Origin: Acidiferrobacteraceae bacterium | GTDB lineage: Bacteria; Pseudomonadota; Gammaproteobacteria; Arenicellales; UBA868 | Assembly: GCA_002724185.1 (NCBI GenBank) | Contig: PBOB01000074.1 | Span: 1 to 64,000, forward strand | DNA length: 64,000 nucleotides | Reading direction: 5' to 3' | Part shown: positions 29,656-38,955 of the stretch, piece after piece | Layout of the letters: the number at the start of each line of letters is the position of its first letter | Position numbering within the stretch: the first letter of the stretch is position 1 | The notes under the pieces: model-generated | Told to the model about the DNA's origin: nothing | What the model saw: only the letters and a program-made list of their open reading frames with translations | Databases searched by the model: none | Position numbers and translations under genes: made by a program

Positions 29656-32600
29656 TGACACAGATGCTCCGCACTCCCGATGCTGGTCATGTCAAAAGGA
29701 CACGGCCAATCTCTTTTACGTTTAATAAACGTCAGTATTGGGGTTTCGAGGGCGATACGCTTGCTTCTGCATTGATTGCAAACAATGTTAGAGTGATCAG
29801 GCGGAGTTTTAAATTCCATCGGCCTCGTGGGATAGTCGGCGCGTGGTCGGAGGAGCCAAATGCAATTGTAGAGATAGGGGCAAATAATACACGCGTCCCA
29901 AATCTACGTGCTACTCAGATTGAATTATATCAGGGACTTGTTGCGCATTCAGTGACTCCATCAAAATGGCTACGGTTTGACACGCTTGCCATTAGCAATG
30001 TTTTTTCAGGCCTTCTTCCAGCAGGTTTTTATTACAAGACATTTATGTGGCCCAAGAGTTTTTGGCATAGATATGAGAAGCGTATCAGAAGATTGGCTGG
30101 GCTAGGATATGCACCAAGTGGGCAGGATATTGATACCTACGACAAAATGCATTACTTCTGCGATGTTTTAGTGGTCGGAGGCGGACCATCCGGCCTAATT
30201 GCTGCGCTAACTGTTGCTAGGAGTGGTGGCCGCGTTTTACTAGTGGACGATCAATCAGAAATTGGTGGGAGCTTGCTATCTAAAACAGAAACCATTAGCG
30301 GCAAACTCGCTAAATATTGGCTAAAAGATGTGATAACTGAATTAAGGAGTTATCCGGATGTCAGACTGCTTAAACGCGCAACTGCAACTGGTTATTATGA
30401 CCACAACTTTGTGGTCATTAACGAGCGACTTACAGACCATCTAGAGCATCACAACGAAAGATTAAGGCGTGAGCGTTTATGGCGAGTGCGAGCTAAGGAA
30501 GTAATACTTGCTACTGGTGCAATCGAGAGGCCTATAGTTTTTTGCAGCAACGATATTCCGGGCGTAATGCTGGCTTCTGCGATCCGAATTTACCTTTTGC
30601 GTTACGGGGTTCTCGCAGGGAGCAAAGTAGCATTCTTCACAAACAACGACTCGGTTTACCATACTGCACTCAGTTTAGTGGAGTCAGGTGGTGAGGTCGT
30701 TGGGATTGTGGATATTAGGAAAAATCCAAAAAGTACCATTGTTGAACGAGCACGATCGACTGGGATACCAATTTATGATGATCATGTTGTAGTAGCTGCA
30801 AGAGGTGGCTTCAATGGATTGAAAAAGGTGCAGCTCGCAAGGGCGAATAGCCAAGGTGATTTGATTTTAACAAATAAAGGGGAGCTGAAGTGCGATACTT
30901 TGGGTGTATCCGGTGGCTGGAATCCCGTGGTACATCTTCATGCTCAATCAGGAGGTCGGCCAGAATATGACCAGAGTGCCGGAATGTTTGTTCCGGGAAA
31001 ATCAGTTCAGAGTGAGAGATCAGTTGGTGCGGCAAAGGGGCATATTGCACTACGGGAATGCTTTGTTGATGGAGTTGAGGCTGGTAAGAGTGCTGCACTA
31101 GGGGCCGATTTAAAGCTTGGTCAGATACCCGATATTCCCTTTACTATAGCCGAAAGCAGTGAAGCCCTGAAGCCAATGTGGGAAGTTCCTCCATCGCAAT
31201 TGAATCTACATAATGATAAGAGCTTCGTTGATTTACAGAATGACACAACGGCTAGCGATCTTCGTTTAGCTGTGCGTGAGGGCTATACAGCCATCGAACA
31301 CGTTAAGCGTTATACCGCTCTTGGCTTTGGCACTGATCAAGGCAAACTTGGCAATATCAACGGAGCTGGCATTGTAGCTAAATATCTCGGAGTGGATATC
31401 AGCGAGTTAGGGACTACTCGGTTTCGGCCCAACTACACGCCTGTGACCTTTGGCGCTATAAGTGGGAGATCAATTGGCGGCTATTTATTTGATCCGGTCA
31501 GGAAGAGTCCAATACACGAGTGGCATGTCATGGCAGGTGCTGCATTTGAGAATGTAGGACAGTGGAAGAGGCCATGGTATTACCCGCGAGACAGTGAAAC
31601 TATGGATGATTCGGTGAAGCGCGAATGTCTTGCTGTTCGAGGCGGAGTCGGAGCTCTAGACGCATCGACACTCGGAAAGATCGAGATTCGAGGGCCAGAT
31701 GCATCTACGCTCCTGAATAGGCTTTATACAAACTCATGGTCTAAGCTACCCGTGGGGCGCTGCCGGTATGGACTCATGCTTGGGGAAGATGGCATGGTAA
31801 TGGATGACGGTGTCACGGCAAGGATTGGCGATAATCATTATCTAATGACAACTACCACTGGCGGTGCAGGGCCTGTACTCACATGGATGGAGCGTTGGCT
31901 TCAGACCGAATGGCCTGATTTGAAGGTATACCTTACCTCGGTGACAGACCAGTGGGCAGTTGTTAGTTTAGCCGGTCCTGATAGTCGCCGGTTAATGGCA
32001 AATCTATATCCTGATTTGGATTTTTCTGAGGAAGTCTTCCCGTTTATGTCAGTTGTGTCTGCAAGCTATGTTGGCGTTCCATCTCGGATTTTCCGTATTA
32101 GTTTTAGTGGTGAGCTGGGCTATGAAATTAATGTGCCTGCTAACTACGGCTACAGCTTGTGGAGCACTATTATGAAGTTTGGAGAATCTCTCAATATCAC
32201 TCCCTACGGGACTGAGACTATGCATATATTGCGGGCAGAAAAAGGTTATATCATAGTCGGGCAAGACACTGATGGTTCGGTAACGCCTCATGATTTGGGT
32301 ATGGATTGGATCGTCAGCAAAAATAAGGATTTTATTGGTAAACGCTCATTATTTCGAGAGGATATGAAAAGAGACAACAGAAAGCAGTTCGTAGGACTGG
32401 AGACTGATGATCCACTCCTGATACTTCCAGAAGGCGCACAACTTACTAATGAGCAAAACAGATCTATTCCAGTAGATATGGTTGGACACGTCACCTCCAG
32501 CTATATGAGCGTGGAGCTAAATAGATCAATCGCTTTAGCGTTAGTTAAAGGAGGCATCAAGAGGCATGGAGGTAAAGTTTATGCGCACCTAATAGATGGG

Positions 32601-32669
32601 CGAATTGTGCCAGCAACTATTAGGTCGCCAAATTTCTATGACCCAAAGAATAAAAGGCAAGAAGCATAG
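29655..32669 (+). CDS. soxA: Sarcosine oxidase, alpha subunit
   Basis: Largest subunit, 1004 residues from the ATG at 29655 (a TTG one codon earlier is possible). The N-terminal part (GDTLASALIANNV, RSFKFHRPRGI) has the ferredoxin-like SoxA fold. At about 173-200, VVGGGPSGLIAALTVARSGG is the dinucleotide-binding motif of the NAD/FAD region. The C-terminal 370 residues are a glycine-cleavage T-protein-like folate domain (FSGELGYEINVPA, RAEKGYIIVGQDTDG), which accepts the methyl carbon as methylene-THF. The full length is intact. Confidence 0.96.
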   Translation: MTQMLRTPDAGHVKRTRPISFTFNKRQYWGFEGDTLASALIANNVRVIRRSFKFHRPRGIVGAWSEEPNAIVEIGANNTRVPNLRATQIELYQGLVAHSVTPSKWLRFDTLAISNVFSGLLPAGFYYKTFMWPKSFWHRYEKRIRRLAGLGYAPSGQDIDTYDKMHYFCDVLVVGGGPSGLIAALTVARSGGRVLLVDDQSEIGGSLLSKTETISGKLAKYWLKDVITELRSYPDVRLLKRATATGYYDHNFVVINERLTDHLEHHNERLRRERLWRVRAKEVILATGAIERPIVFCSNDIPGVMLASAIRIYLLRYGVLAGSKVAFFTNNDSVYHTALSLVESGGEVVGIVDIRKNPKSTIVERARSTGIPIYDDHVVVAARGGFNGLKKVQLARANSQGDLILTNKGELKCDTLGVSGGWNPVVHLHAQSGGRPEYDQSAGMFVPGKSVQSERSVGAAKGHIALRECFVDGVEAGKSAALGADLKLGQIPDIPFTIAESSEALKPMWEVPPSQLNLHNDKSFVDLQNDTTASDLRLAVREGYTAIEHVKRYTALGFGTDQGKLGNINGAGIVAKYLGVDISELGTTRFRPNYTPVTFGAISGRSIGGYLFDPVRKSPIHEWHVMAGAAFENVGQWKRPWYYPRDSETMDDSVKRECLAVRGGVGALDASTLGKIEIRGPDASTLLNRLYTNSWSKLPVGRCRYGLMLGEDGMVMDDGVTARIGDNHYLMTTTTGGAGPVLTWMERWLQTEWPDLKVYLTSVTDQWAVVSLAGPDSRRLMANLYPDLDFSEEVFPFMSVVSASYVGVPSRIFRISFSGELGYEINVPANYGYSLWSTIMKFGESLNITPYGTETMHILRAEKGYIIVGQDTDGSVTPHDLGMDWIVSKNKDFIGKRSLFREDMKRDNRKQFVGLETDDPLLILPEGAQLTNEQNRSIPVDMVGHVTSSYMSVELNRSIALALVKGGIKRHGGKVYAHLIDGRIVPATIRSPNFYDPKNKRQEA

Positions 32670-32709
32670 TGATTGGTCGAAGATGTCATAGTGTTGCTGT
32701 TAATTGCAA

Positions 32710-33342
32710 ATGACTAACAATAATATCTACATCCAATCATCTTTAGCGGAGTTTGTTGTACCGCGCGAGGCGCTTGGTATCGACGGTAGTTGTGGTGTCG
32801 AGATGCAGGAGATCACTGAGAAAGTTCAGTTTAATCTCCGCTGTGATATGAGCATGCTTGCCAGATCAAGCAATCATGCCGAACCGTTCTTTGGTTCAAT
32901 TGCGGAATTGTCTTCTAATCGTTTCAGTGTTCATGCTGACTACGAATGTTATTGGTTAGGCCCTGATGAGCGCCTTCTAGTAGCTCGGCGTGATAAGAGC
33001 AATTTGATTACCCAAGCATGCTCTAGATTGCATTTGCTGCACCATGCGCTTACTGATCTTTCTGATGCTCAAACAATAATTCAGTTAAGCGGCGAAGAAG
33101 CACAGACAATACTAATGCATGGTAGTATGTTTGATTTTCATCAGCAAAGCTTCACGACTGAAATGTGCGCTCAGACTTTGCTCGCTGGCGTGCCCACGTT
33201 AATTAGTTGTCATACCGATACGAAGTTGGGTCTATTATTTTATAGGCTATACATTCGAAGGAGTTACGCGGATTATCTTAGCTTATGGCTTATTGATGCT
33301 GCATCGGAAGTTGGCTTTAGAATTGTTTTAAATGAATCTTAG
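32710..33342 (+). CDS. soxG: Sarcosine oxidase, gamma subunit
   Basis: About 210 residues, the last subunit of the sarcosine oxidase tetramer by position and by its similarity to the folate-domain fold (CYWLGPDERLLVARR, IQLSGEEAQTILMHGSMFD). SoxG is poorly conserved, so the assignment relies partly on the operon. Two starts are possible, a TTG at 32704 and an ATG at 32710; I chose the ATG. Neither has a strong ribosome site, and there is a 40-base gap to soxA. Confidence 0.9.
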   Translation: MTNNNIYIQSSLAEFVVPREALGIDGSCGVEMQEITEKVQFNLRCDMSMLARSSNHAEPFFGSIAELSSNRFSVHADYECYWLGPDERLLVARRDKSNLITQACSRLHLLHHALTDLSDAQTIIQLSGEEAQTILMHGSMFDFHQQSFTTEMCAQTLLAGVPTLISCHTDTKLGLLFYRLYIRRSYADYLSLWLIDAASEVGFRIVLNES

Positions 33343-33460
33343 TTGGATTTAATGAGTACTATAGAACAGATGGTCCTCGATGCGCGATTGTTAATCATTC
33401 AAAGTAAAGCTAGTATTGTTTTAATTAGATTTATTTGTTACGCACACGATAGGCATTGAT

Positions 33461-34321
33461 ATGCGCGGCATTGCATACATGTCAGTTTTTGCGTTTTGTA
33501 TGGCTTCTATGATTACGGCTGTTCGATATATTAGTCAAGATCTACACCCATTTGAGATAGCATTTTTCCGCGCCTTCTTTGGTTTTGTTTTCTTTCTTCC
33601 TATTTTAGTTCGTTATGGAATTGACCCACTTCGAACTAGCCGACTCCCACTCCATTTTCTTCGTAGCCTCTTCCATGTTACATCAGTGCTTTTGTTCTTT
33701 TTTGGAGTGAGCGTTACTCCTCTTGCGAAAGCGATGTCAATCTCCTTTTCGGCACCACTTTTTGCGAGTATTTTGGCGTTTGTATTTTTGTCGGAACGTC
33801 TAAATATTGCGCGAATAGCTTCATTGCTCAGCGGGCTTATTGGGATGCTTGTTATTCTCCGTCCTGGCCTGATTGAGGTTAATATGGGGTCGCTAGCAAT
33901 TATCGTGGCCGCTGCCTCGTGGGGAACTGCGATGATTATTGTGAAAATACTATCAACGACAGAATCGACTGTCACCACAACGATGTATTCGACCATTTTT
34001 ATGATGCCTGTAACACTCATAATTGCGTTAGGATTTTGGACATTGCCAAGCGTGGAGCATCTAGCCTGGTTAGCACTGATTGGAGCATTGGCAAGCGTTG
34101 GGCATATCGCTCTTGCACGCGCGATGAGAGAGGGTGATGTGACTGTTGTTTTGCCTGTGGATTTTACAAAAATCATATGGGCTTCTATGTTTGGATATAT
34201 CTTTTTCGCAGAAATTCCAGATTGGGAAACCTGGGTAGGAGGTGCTATTATTTTCACTGCAGTTGCGTTGATCGCATATCAAGAAAGAAATGATAAGACT
34301 CGTTTACCGTTAAGCTCATAG
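33461..34321 (+). CDS. DMT-superfamily transporter (EamA type)
   Basis: 286-residue inner-membrane protein with about ten hydrophobic segments in two repeats, as in EamA drug/metabolite exporters. The first repeat holds FEIAFFRAFFGFVFFLP and VTPLAKAMSISFSAPLF. The second begins near ASWGTAMIIVKIL and ends with a hydrophobic helix before YQERNDK. Substrates of this family are diverse, and nothing here fixes one. It lies 118 bases after soxG and is probably separately expressed. Confidence 0.88.
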   Translation: MRGIAYMSVFAFCMASMITAVRYISQDLHPFEIAFFRAFFGFVFFLPILVRYGIDPLRTSRLPLHFLRSLFHVTSVLLFFFGVSVTPLAKAMSISFSAPLFASILAFVFLSERLNIARIASLLSGLIGMLVILRPGLIEVNMGSLAIIVAAASWGTAMIIVKILSTTESTVTTTMYSTIFMMPVTLIIALGFWTLPSVEHLAWLALIGALASVGHIALARAMREGDVTVVLPVDFTKIIWASMFGYIFFAEIPDWETWVGGAIIFTAVALIAYQERNDKTRLPLSS

Positions 34322-34390
34322 GAGCATTAGACGTGGATCAATTAATACGCAAGAATCAACCCCTAATCTATTTATTGTAAAGAAACGCCA

Positions 34391-36175
34391 ATGGACTTCA
34401 CAAGCCAGCATGCCTTACTTATGCTTTTGATAGTTGGCGTGTTTGGTATGTTGTTGTGGGGAAAAATTCGCTATGACATTGTTGCATTTGCCGCTCTCCT
34501 TTTTGGTATTCTCATCGGAGTTATACCATATGCAGTTGGGTTTTCTGGATTTAGCCATCCTGCAACTATAATCATTGCTCTTGTGCTTGTAGTGAGTCGT
34601 GGTTTAGCGAATTCCGGTGCAGTTGAGCTTATTGGTCGCCTACTAAGCCAGCAGACAAAAAGAGTAACATTACACATAGGCCTGATGTCAACACTAGGTG
34701 CTGCATTGTCAGCTGTGATGAACAATGTGGCAGCACTTGCATTATTGATGCCAGTTGATAGCGAAGCTGCTAGGAAAGCAGCACGCAGTCCTGCATTAAC
34801 TTTAATGCCATTATCATTTGCTACGATACTAGGCGGTATGATGACGCTAATTGGAACGCCGCCAAACATTATCGTTGCCACTATACGTGAAGATTCTTTT
34901 GGCGAATCCTTTGGTATGTTTGACTATTTAGCTGTTGGTGGTCTAGTCGCTATCGTGGGAATTGCATACATCACTTTTGTTGGCTGGCGGTTGTTGCCCG
35001 CTAACGCGACAAACAGAAATGCAAGAAAAGAATTAACTAATCTTGCAGGCTATATAGTGGAGGCCCGAATAACACAAAGTTCAAGTTATATCGGGCTAAA
35101 ACTCAATCAAATGTTTCCATCGGCTGACGAGCACGATGTAACGGTTCTTGGGCTAATTAGAAAAGGTAAGAGAATAAGCGGGGGAGCAAGAAACGCTCAT
35201 ATAGAGGAGGGCGATATTGTTGTTATTGAAGGTGCGGCATCCAACACAGAATCCTTTGTAGGTGAGGTGGGTCTTGATTTTACCAACACAAAACCAGGGT
35301 TTGAGATATTAGGTGAGCCGCAGCAATTAATCGAAGTAGTAGTTTCGGATGGATCAAGAATCTTGGGTCGTTCTGCGCTAGATATTCGCCTAGCTTATCG
35401 ACAAGGTGTTATGCTGCTCGGCATTTCTCGCCAAGGGAAGCCTTTTAGGGAGCGCGTGCGACGTTTAAAAACCCGCGTTGGTGATGTACTCTTAATAATG
35501 GGCCCGGAAGATAGGTTGAATACAGCGATAAGTTGGCTTGGGTGTCTTCCGCTAGCCAATCGCGGCCTTCGCATTATTCAACGACACAAAACATGGCTTG
35601 CAATAGGAATCTTTATATTAGCGATAGGTGCGGCTAGCTTAGGGTTAGTACAGCTTTCGGTAGCACTAGGATGCGTTGCTGTTTTATACATAGTCTTTGG
35701 CTTAGTCGGCCTAAGAGAGCTCTATGAATCGATTGAGTGGCCAGTCATCGTTTTAGTTGCATCGCTTATACCGATAGGCGCAGCTCTGGATAGCAGCGGT
35801 GCGGCAACGATAATAGCCACTGCCGTTGTGTCTGCTGTTGGAGACCAGTCTCCTTATGTCATCTTGCTGGGTTTGATGGTGATTACAATGACTTTATCTG
35901 ATATCTTAAATAATGTAGCAACCGCCCTAATTGCGGCTCCAATCGCGGTTGATATTGCGTTAGGTCTACAGGTGAATCCAGATCCGTTCCTCATGGCGGT
36001 CGCCGTAGCCGCGTCGTGTGCATTTTTGACGCCAATTGGACATAAAAACAATATGATTATTATGGGTCCCGGCGGCTATCGCTTTGGTGATTACTGGCGG
36101 GGCGGGCTACCTTTGGAAGGGTTGGGTATTTTAGTCGGATTACCAGCGATCACCATATTTTTGCCTTTATACTGA
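34391..36175 (+). CDS. SLC13/DASS-family permease with two TrkA-C domains
   Basis: 594-residue membrane transporter. Two hydrophobic halves (about 1-205 and 390-594) enclose a soluble part with two TrkA-C (RCK_C) domains around 215-295 and 305-385. This is the layout of bacterial SLC13-type sodium/anion permeases (sulfate, dicarboxylate). Conserved-looking anion-site repeats are MMTLIGTPPNIIVATI in the first half and AFLTPIGHKNNMIIMGPGG in the second. The paired TPPN- and TPIGHKNN-type loops are typical of the family. The ion carried is unknown. Confidence 0.88.
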   Translation: MDFTSQHALLMLLIVGVFGMLLWGKIRYDIVAFAALLFGILIGVIPYAVGFSGFSHPATIIIALVLVVSRGLANSGAVELIGRLLSQQTKRVTLHIGLMSTLGAALSAVMNNVAALALLMPVDSEAARKAARSPALTLMPLSFATILGGMMTLIGTPPNIIVATIREDSFGESFGMFDYLAVGGLVAIVGIAYITFVGWRLLPANATNRNARKELTNLAGYIVEARITQSSSYIGLKLNQMFPSADEHDVTVLGLIRKGKRISGGARNAHIEEGDIVVIEGAASNTESFVGEVGLDFTNTKPGFEILGEPQQLIEVVVSDGSRILGRSALDIRLAYRQGVMLLGISRQGKPFRERVRRLKTRVGDVLLIMGPEDRLNTAISWLGCLPLANRGLRIIQRHKTWLAIGIFILAIGAASLGLVQLSVALGCVAVLYIVFGLVGLRELYESIEWPVIVLVASLIPIGAALDSSGAATIIATAVVSAVGDQSPYVILLGLMVITMTLSDILNNVATALIAAPIAVDIALGLQVNPDPFLMAVAVAASCAFLTPIGHKNNMIIMGPGGYRFGDYWRGGLPLEGLGILVGLPAITIFLPLY

Positions 36176-36203
36176 GCTTAGTTGCGACGAGAGTACAGCA
36201 GCC

Positions 36204-36878
36204 TTAGCGGCTTGAGAGCGTCCTAACCTTTCTGGCAAGAGTATTTAATTGCGTATCAGGTATACCAAGGGTTTCTAAGTGCTCGGCGGTACGATAAAGA
36301 TAGTCAGCGCAAGAACCAAGAGGGCCTTCGGCTGTCGCGATAATCTCAGCAACTGTTGTTTTGGCAAGTGACCCAGCATATCTGTGATGCGAGCGATCAA
36401 TTACAAAAGTAATTGCTTTGAGCTTACGCCCTTTGCTTGTCCTGACGTTTGCCCACACTGGTTTGTAAGCAGCCGTTACAAGCTCTCTACGAAATAAAAT
36501 GTCAAGTTCGTGGTACCTATCGTTTTTTCTGATCCGATAGAGCACTCCTTTACAAGAGCCGCCAGGCTCAAGCGCAAGCAATAATCCGGGACTTATTGAT
36601 GAGCCACGACCTATAGTTGACCATAAACTGAATGTGCGTCTGTAGCCATATACAGTACCGATCATTTTCTGGCAGTAGCGGATTGCTGGATTCCAAATAA
36701 GTGAGCCATATCCAAATACCCAAGTTGGATTGCCAACTGGAGTACTTTCGAGAATTCGATCAATAGCTGTCTTTCGTTCAATGTCTGTTGTCACGGGATC
36801 ATCACCTACTGATTCCTTCGCCATGCGCTCGATGATGCCGTCCATAATTAATGCTCTCGTAATTTTAACGTTTTGCAT
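36204..36878 (-). CDS. ChaC-like gamma-glutamylcyclotransferase
   Basis: 224-residue protein of the ChaC family. These enzymes release 5-oxoproline from gamma-glutamyl peptides, chiefly glutathione, giving Cys-Gly. The substrate-binding VFGYGSLIWNP and the following RTFSLWSTIGRG block are diagnostic, and the GGSCKGVLYRI strand matches. A non-conserved N-terminal stretch of about 45 residues precedes the domain, so the real start could be downstream. It converges on the SLC13 permease gene. Confidence 0.87.
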   Translation of the reverse strand: MQNVKITRALIMDGIIERMAKESVGDDPVTTDIERKTAIDRILESTPVGNPTWVFGYGSLIWNPAIRYCQKMIGTVYGYRRTFSLWSTIGRGSSISPGLLLALEPGGSCKGVLYRIRKNDRYHELDILFRRELVTAAYKPVWANVRTSKGRKLKAITFVIDRSHHRYAGSLAKTTVAEIIATAEGPLGSCADYLYRTAEHLETLGIPDTQLNTLARKVRTLSSR

Positions 36879-37032
36879 TAGACGGGCCTCAAAATTGGGG
36901 CTTGGTGGATCAAAGTTAAATTCCTCAAGTATGAAGGTCGGGTTCGTGCCTGGACAATTCTAGTAGCTATAATAAAGCCTTTGGTTTTAATGTCACTATT
37001 AAGATATTATGTTGCATTGTTACTGGAGTAAT

Positions 37033-37076
37033 TCACTAAAGCGAGTGACATTGAGAGTCTGGCCAAATATGGCCGG
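37033..37076 (+). promoter_or_regulatory. Two small hairpins in the amidase leader
   Basis: TCACT (37033-37037) pairs with AGTGA (37044-37048), and CTGGCC (37059-37064) pairs with GGCCGG (37071-37076, one G-T pair). They lie 50-95 bases before the amidase ATG, with a TATAAT-like -10 at 36968-36973 upstream. The loops do not carry the ACGR signature of the guanidine-II riboswitch, so no known class is assigned. Confidence 0.3.
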
Positions 37077-37127
37077 AGTTGGTTTTAACGAGATAGATAT
37101 CACCAAATACTTAAATTAGGAACCTAT

Positions 37128-38528
37128 ATGTCTGATATTGGATTCATGTCGATTGTTGACATTGCAAAGTTATATAGAAAAAAATTACTCCATCCTACAC
37201 AGGTCGTTGATGAGTATCTCAACAGGATTGCGGCTTTTGATGCGAAGTTAGGCTCATATCAGGAAGTCTATAGTACTAGTGCTAAAGAGATGGCTGCGAT
37301 TGCAGGAGAGGTATTTGATAGCGCCTATCCTGTTGGCCCATTCTACGGTATACCATTTGCTCTTAAAGACATTGTACATATTGAGGGCAGAGTCACAACT
37401 GGTGGGTCTCGCGCAATGGCTAACTCTATCTCGACAGAGACCAGCGTGGTTGCCCAACGACTATTGCGTGCTGGTGGTATTTTGCTGGGGAAGACAAAGA
37501 CGGTTGAGGTTGCAATGGGTGCATGGGGGACGAATCAAAATTTTGGCACTCCTTGGAATCCATGGGACAGTAGCATCGCGCGAACACCGGGAGGCTCCTC
37601 AAGCGGGTCGGGTGTTGCGGTTGCAGCAGGGCTTGCGGCGTGTGCTATCGGGACCGACACTGGTGGTTCAGTTCGAATACCATCGGCATGGTGTGGAATT
37701 GTTGGTTTAAAGACTTCGGAAGGGGCAATTTCAACTGAAGGCATCATTCCCCTGTCACATACCTTAGATACAGTTGGACCGATGGGTCGATGTGTAAGTG
37801 ATGTTGCTTTAATGTATGAAATTATGCGCGGTCTAGACCCTACTGCAATAGAGACAATGATGGTTGAGACCGATGGCTCTATGGTGTGTAAGGAGATCGA
37901 CATAAAGCGTATGCACTTTGGAGTTTTGTCCGCAAAAGAGCGAGCAATTGTTGACCCAGAAGTGCTCGATCTATATGATGAAGCGCTCAAAACTCTTAAA
38001 TATTTAGGAGCGGAATTGTCTACATTTAATCCACCGATTAGCTTTGACAAGATGAAAGCTGCTACTGGAACGATTATCTTTTCTGAGGGGTATCACCATC
38101 ATGGCGAGATGTACGAGAACGCCACTGATTTGACAGATTCAAATGTTAGACCAAGGATCATGAGTGGACGTGATATTTCAGCAAAAGATTATATCGAAGC
38201 TTTACTAAATAGGAAAATACATCAAAAACAGTTTCTTAGTTCAATGAGAGGTTTGACGGGCTTGTTGACACCGACAATAGCATATCCAGCTATACGGCTT
38301 GAGTCGGTCGACGAAGACTCTACTCCGGCCCATTTTACTAGAGCCGGAAATTATCTAGGATTGTGTGGGCTTTCTATTCCCATGGGCTTGACCTCCAAGG
38401 GGCTTCCTGCGGGGTTGCAGATTTTAGGAAGGAACGATGAGGAATCAACAGTTCTCATAGTGGGTAGCGCTTTTGAAGAAGCAGTGGCCGGAATTGGACA
38501 CCCGAACTTAAATAATTTACTGAACTGA
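37128..38528 (+). CDS. Amidase (amidase signature family)
   Basis: 466-residue amide hydrolase. The Ser-cisSer-Lys triad is visible: K80 (in PFALKDIV), S157 (in PGGSSSGSG) and nucleophile S181 (in DTGGSVRIPS). The Ser-Ser spacing equals that in fatty-acid amide hydrolase. The family includes GatA, aryl-acylamidases, allophanate hydrolase and indole-acetamide hydrolase. No gatB or gatC is adjacent, so a catabolic amidase is more likely than tRNA amidation. The substrate is unknown. It is the first of several amide- or ester-cleaving enzymes in the right half of the window. Confidence 0.9.
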   Translation: MSDIGFMSIVDIAKLYRKKLLHPTQVVDEYLNRIAAFDAKLGSYQEVYSTSAKEMAAIAGEVFDSAYPVGPFYGIPFALKDIVHIEGRVTTGGSRAMANSISTETSVVAQRLLRAGGILLGKTKTVEVAMGAWGTNQNFGTPWNPWDSSIARTPGGSSSGSGVAVAAGLAACAIGTDTGGSVRIPSAWCGIVGLKTSEGAISTEGIIPLSHTLDTVGPMGRCVSDVALMYEIMRGLDPTAIETMMVETDGSMVCKEIDIKRMHFGVLSAKERAIVDPEVLDLYDEALKTLKYLGAELSTFNPPISFDKMKAATGTIIFSEGYHHHGEMYENATDLTDSNVRPRIMSGRDISAKDYIEALLNRKIHQKQFLSSMRGLTGLLTPTIAYPAIRLESVDEDSTPAHFTRAGNYLGLCGLSIPMGLTSKGLPAGLQILGRNDEESTVLIVGSAFEEAVAGIGHPNLNNLLN

Positions 38529-38955
38529 GGCCTCAAGTCACTCCAGAATTTAGGTTTTCTATCTGCACTTGTGGAATAAATATGCGCAGAGTGTTGAGGC
38601 GTTGGAGAAGTTTTTATTTGTGAAGAGCGAGATAGACAAAGAAATTCTGGTGCAGCGTTAGATCAAGAGTTTGCTCTCCAACATAGTCGACCGACTCTTC
38701 GAGATTGGTGGGTAGGACAACAACCGGGGGCAGCAGGATTTCCATATCAAAAATAGACTGATTCATAGAATTCGGCCCGATATTTATGCGCTCTAACTGT
38801 AACACAGTTGTCGAACAGAATACTGTTGTTAATAAGAGATGTTTCTGATATAGATCCCAAGAGGGTCTTTGATATAAAGCGTTAGCCAAAGGCTAAAAAC
38901 CCTTCAGAAAATATGTTAGATATCTTTATGCAAAGCCAGCTAGGCGAGAAATTGA
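38529..38955. other. 427-base gap upstream of the LanM-like gene
   Basis: No convincing gene. On the + strand only trivial frames exist (13 codons from 38581, 19 codons from 38913 running into the next gene). On the minus strand a frame is open over 38614-38889 (91 codons from TTG, or 50 from an internal ATG at 38763), without a ribosome site and with at most one cysteine. TTAGCC-AAA-GGCTAA at 38882-38896 is a perfect small inverted repeat about 60 bases before the LanM-like start. The region probably holds that gene's promoter, and I could not identify a lanthipeptide precursor. Confidence 0.45.

Noticed and set aside
33613-34257. 214-codon minus-strand frame inside the EamA transporter gene
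   Set aside because: Antisense shadow of a conserved membrane protein gene.
37033-37076. Guanidine-II (mini-ykkC) riboswitch ahead of the amidase
   Set aside because: Two hairpins are present but their loops lack the ACGR signature.
38614-38889. 91-codon minus-strand frame as a lanthipeptide precursor
   Set aside because: Opposite strand to the LanM-like gene, TTG start without ribosome site, at most one Cys and no recognisable leader or core.
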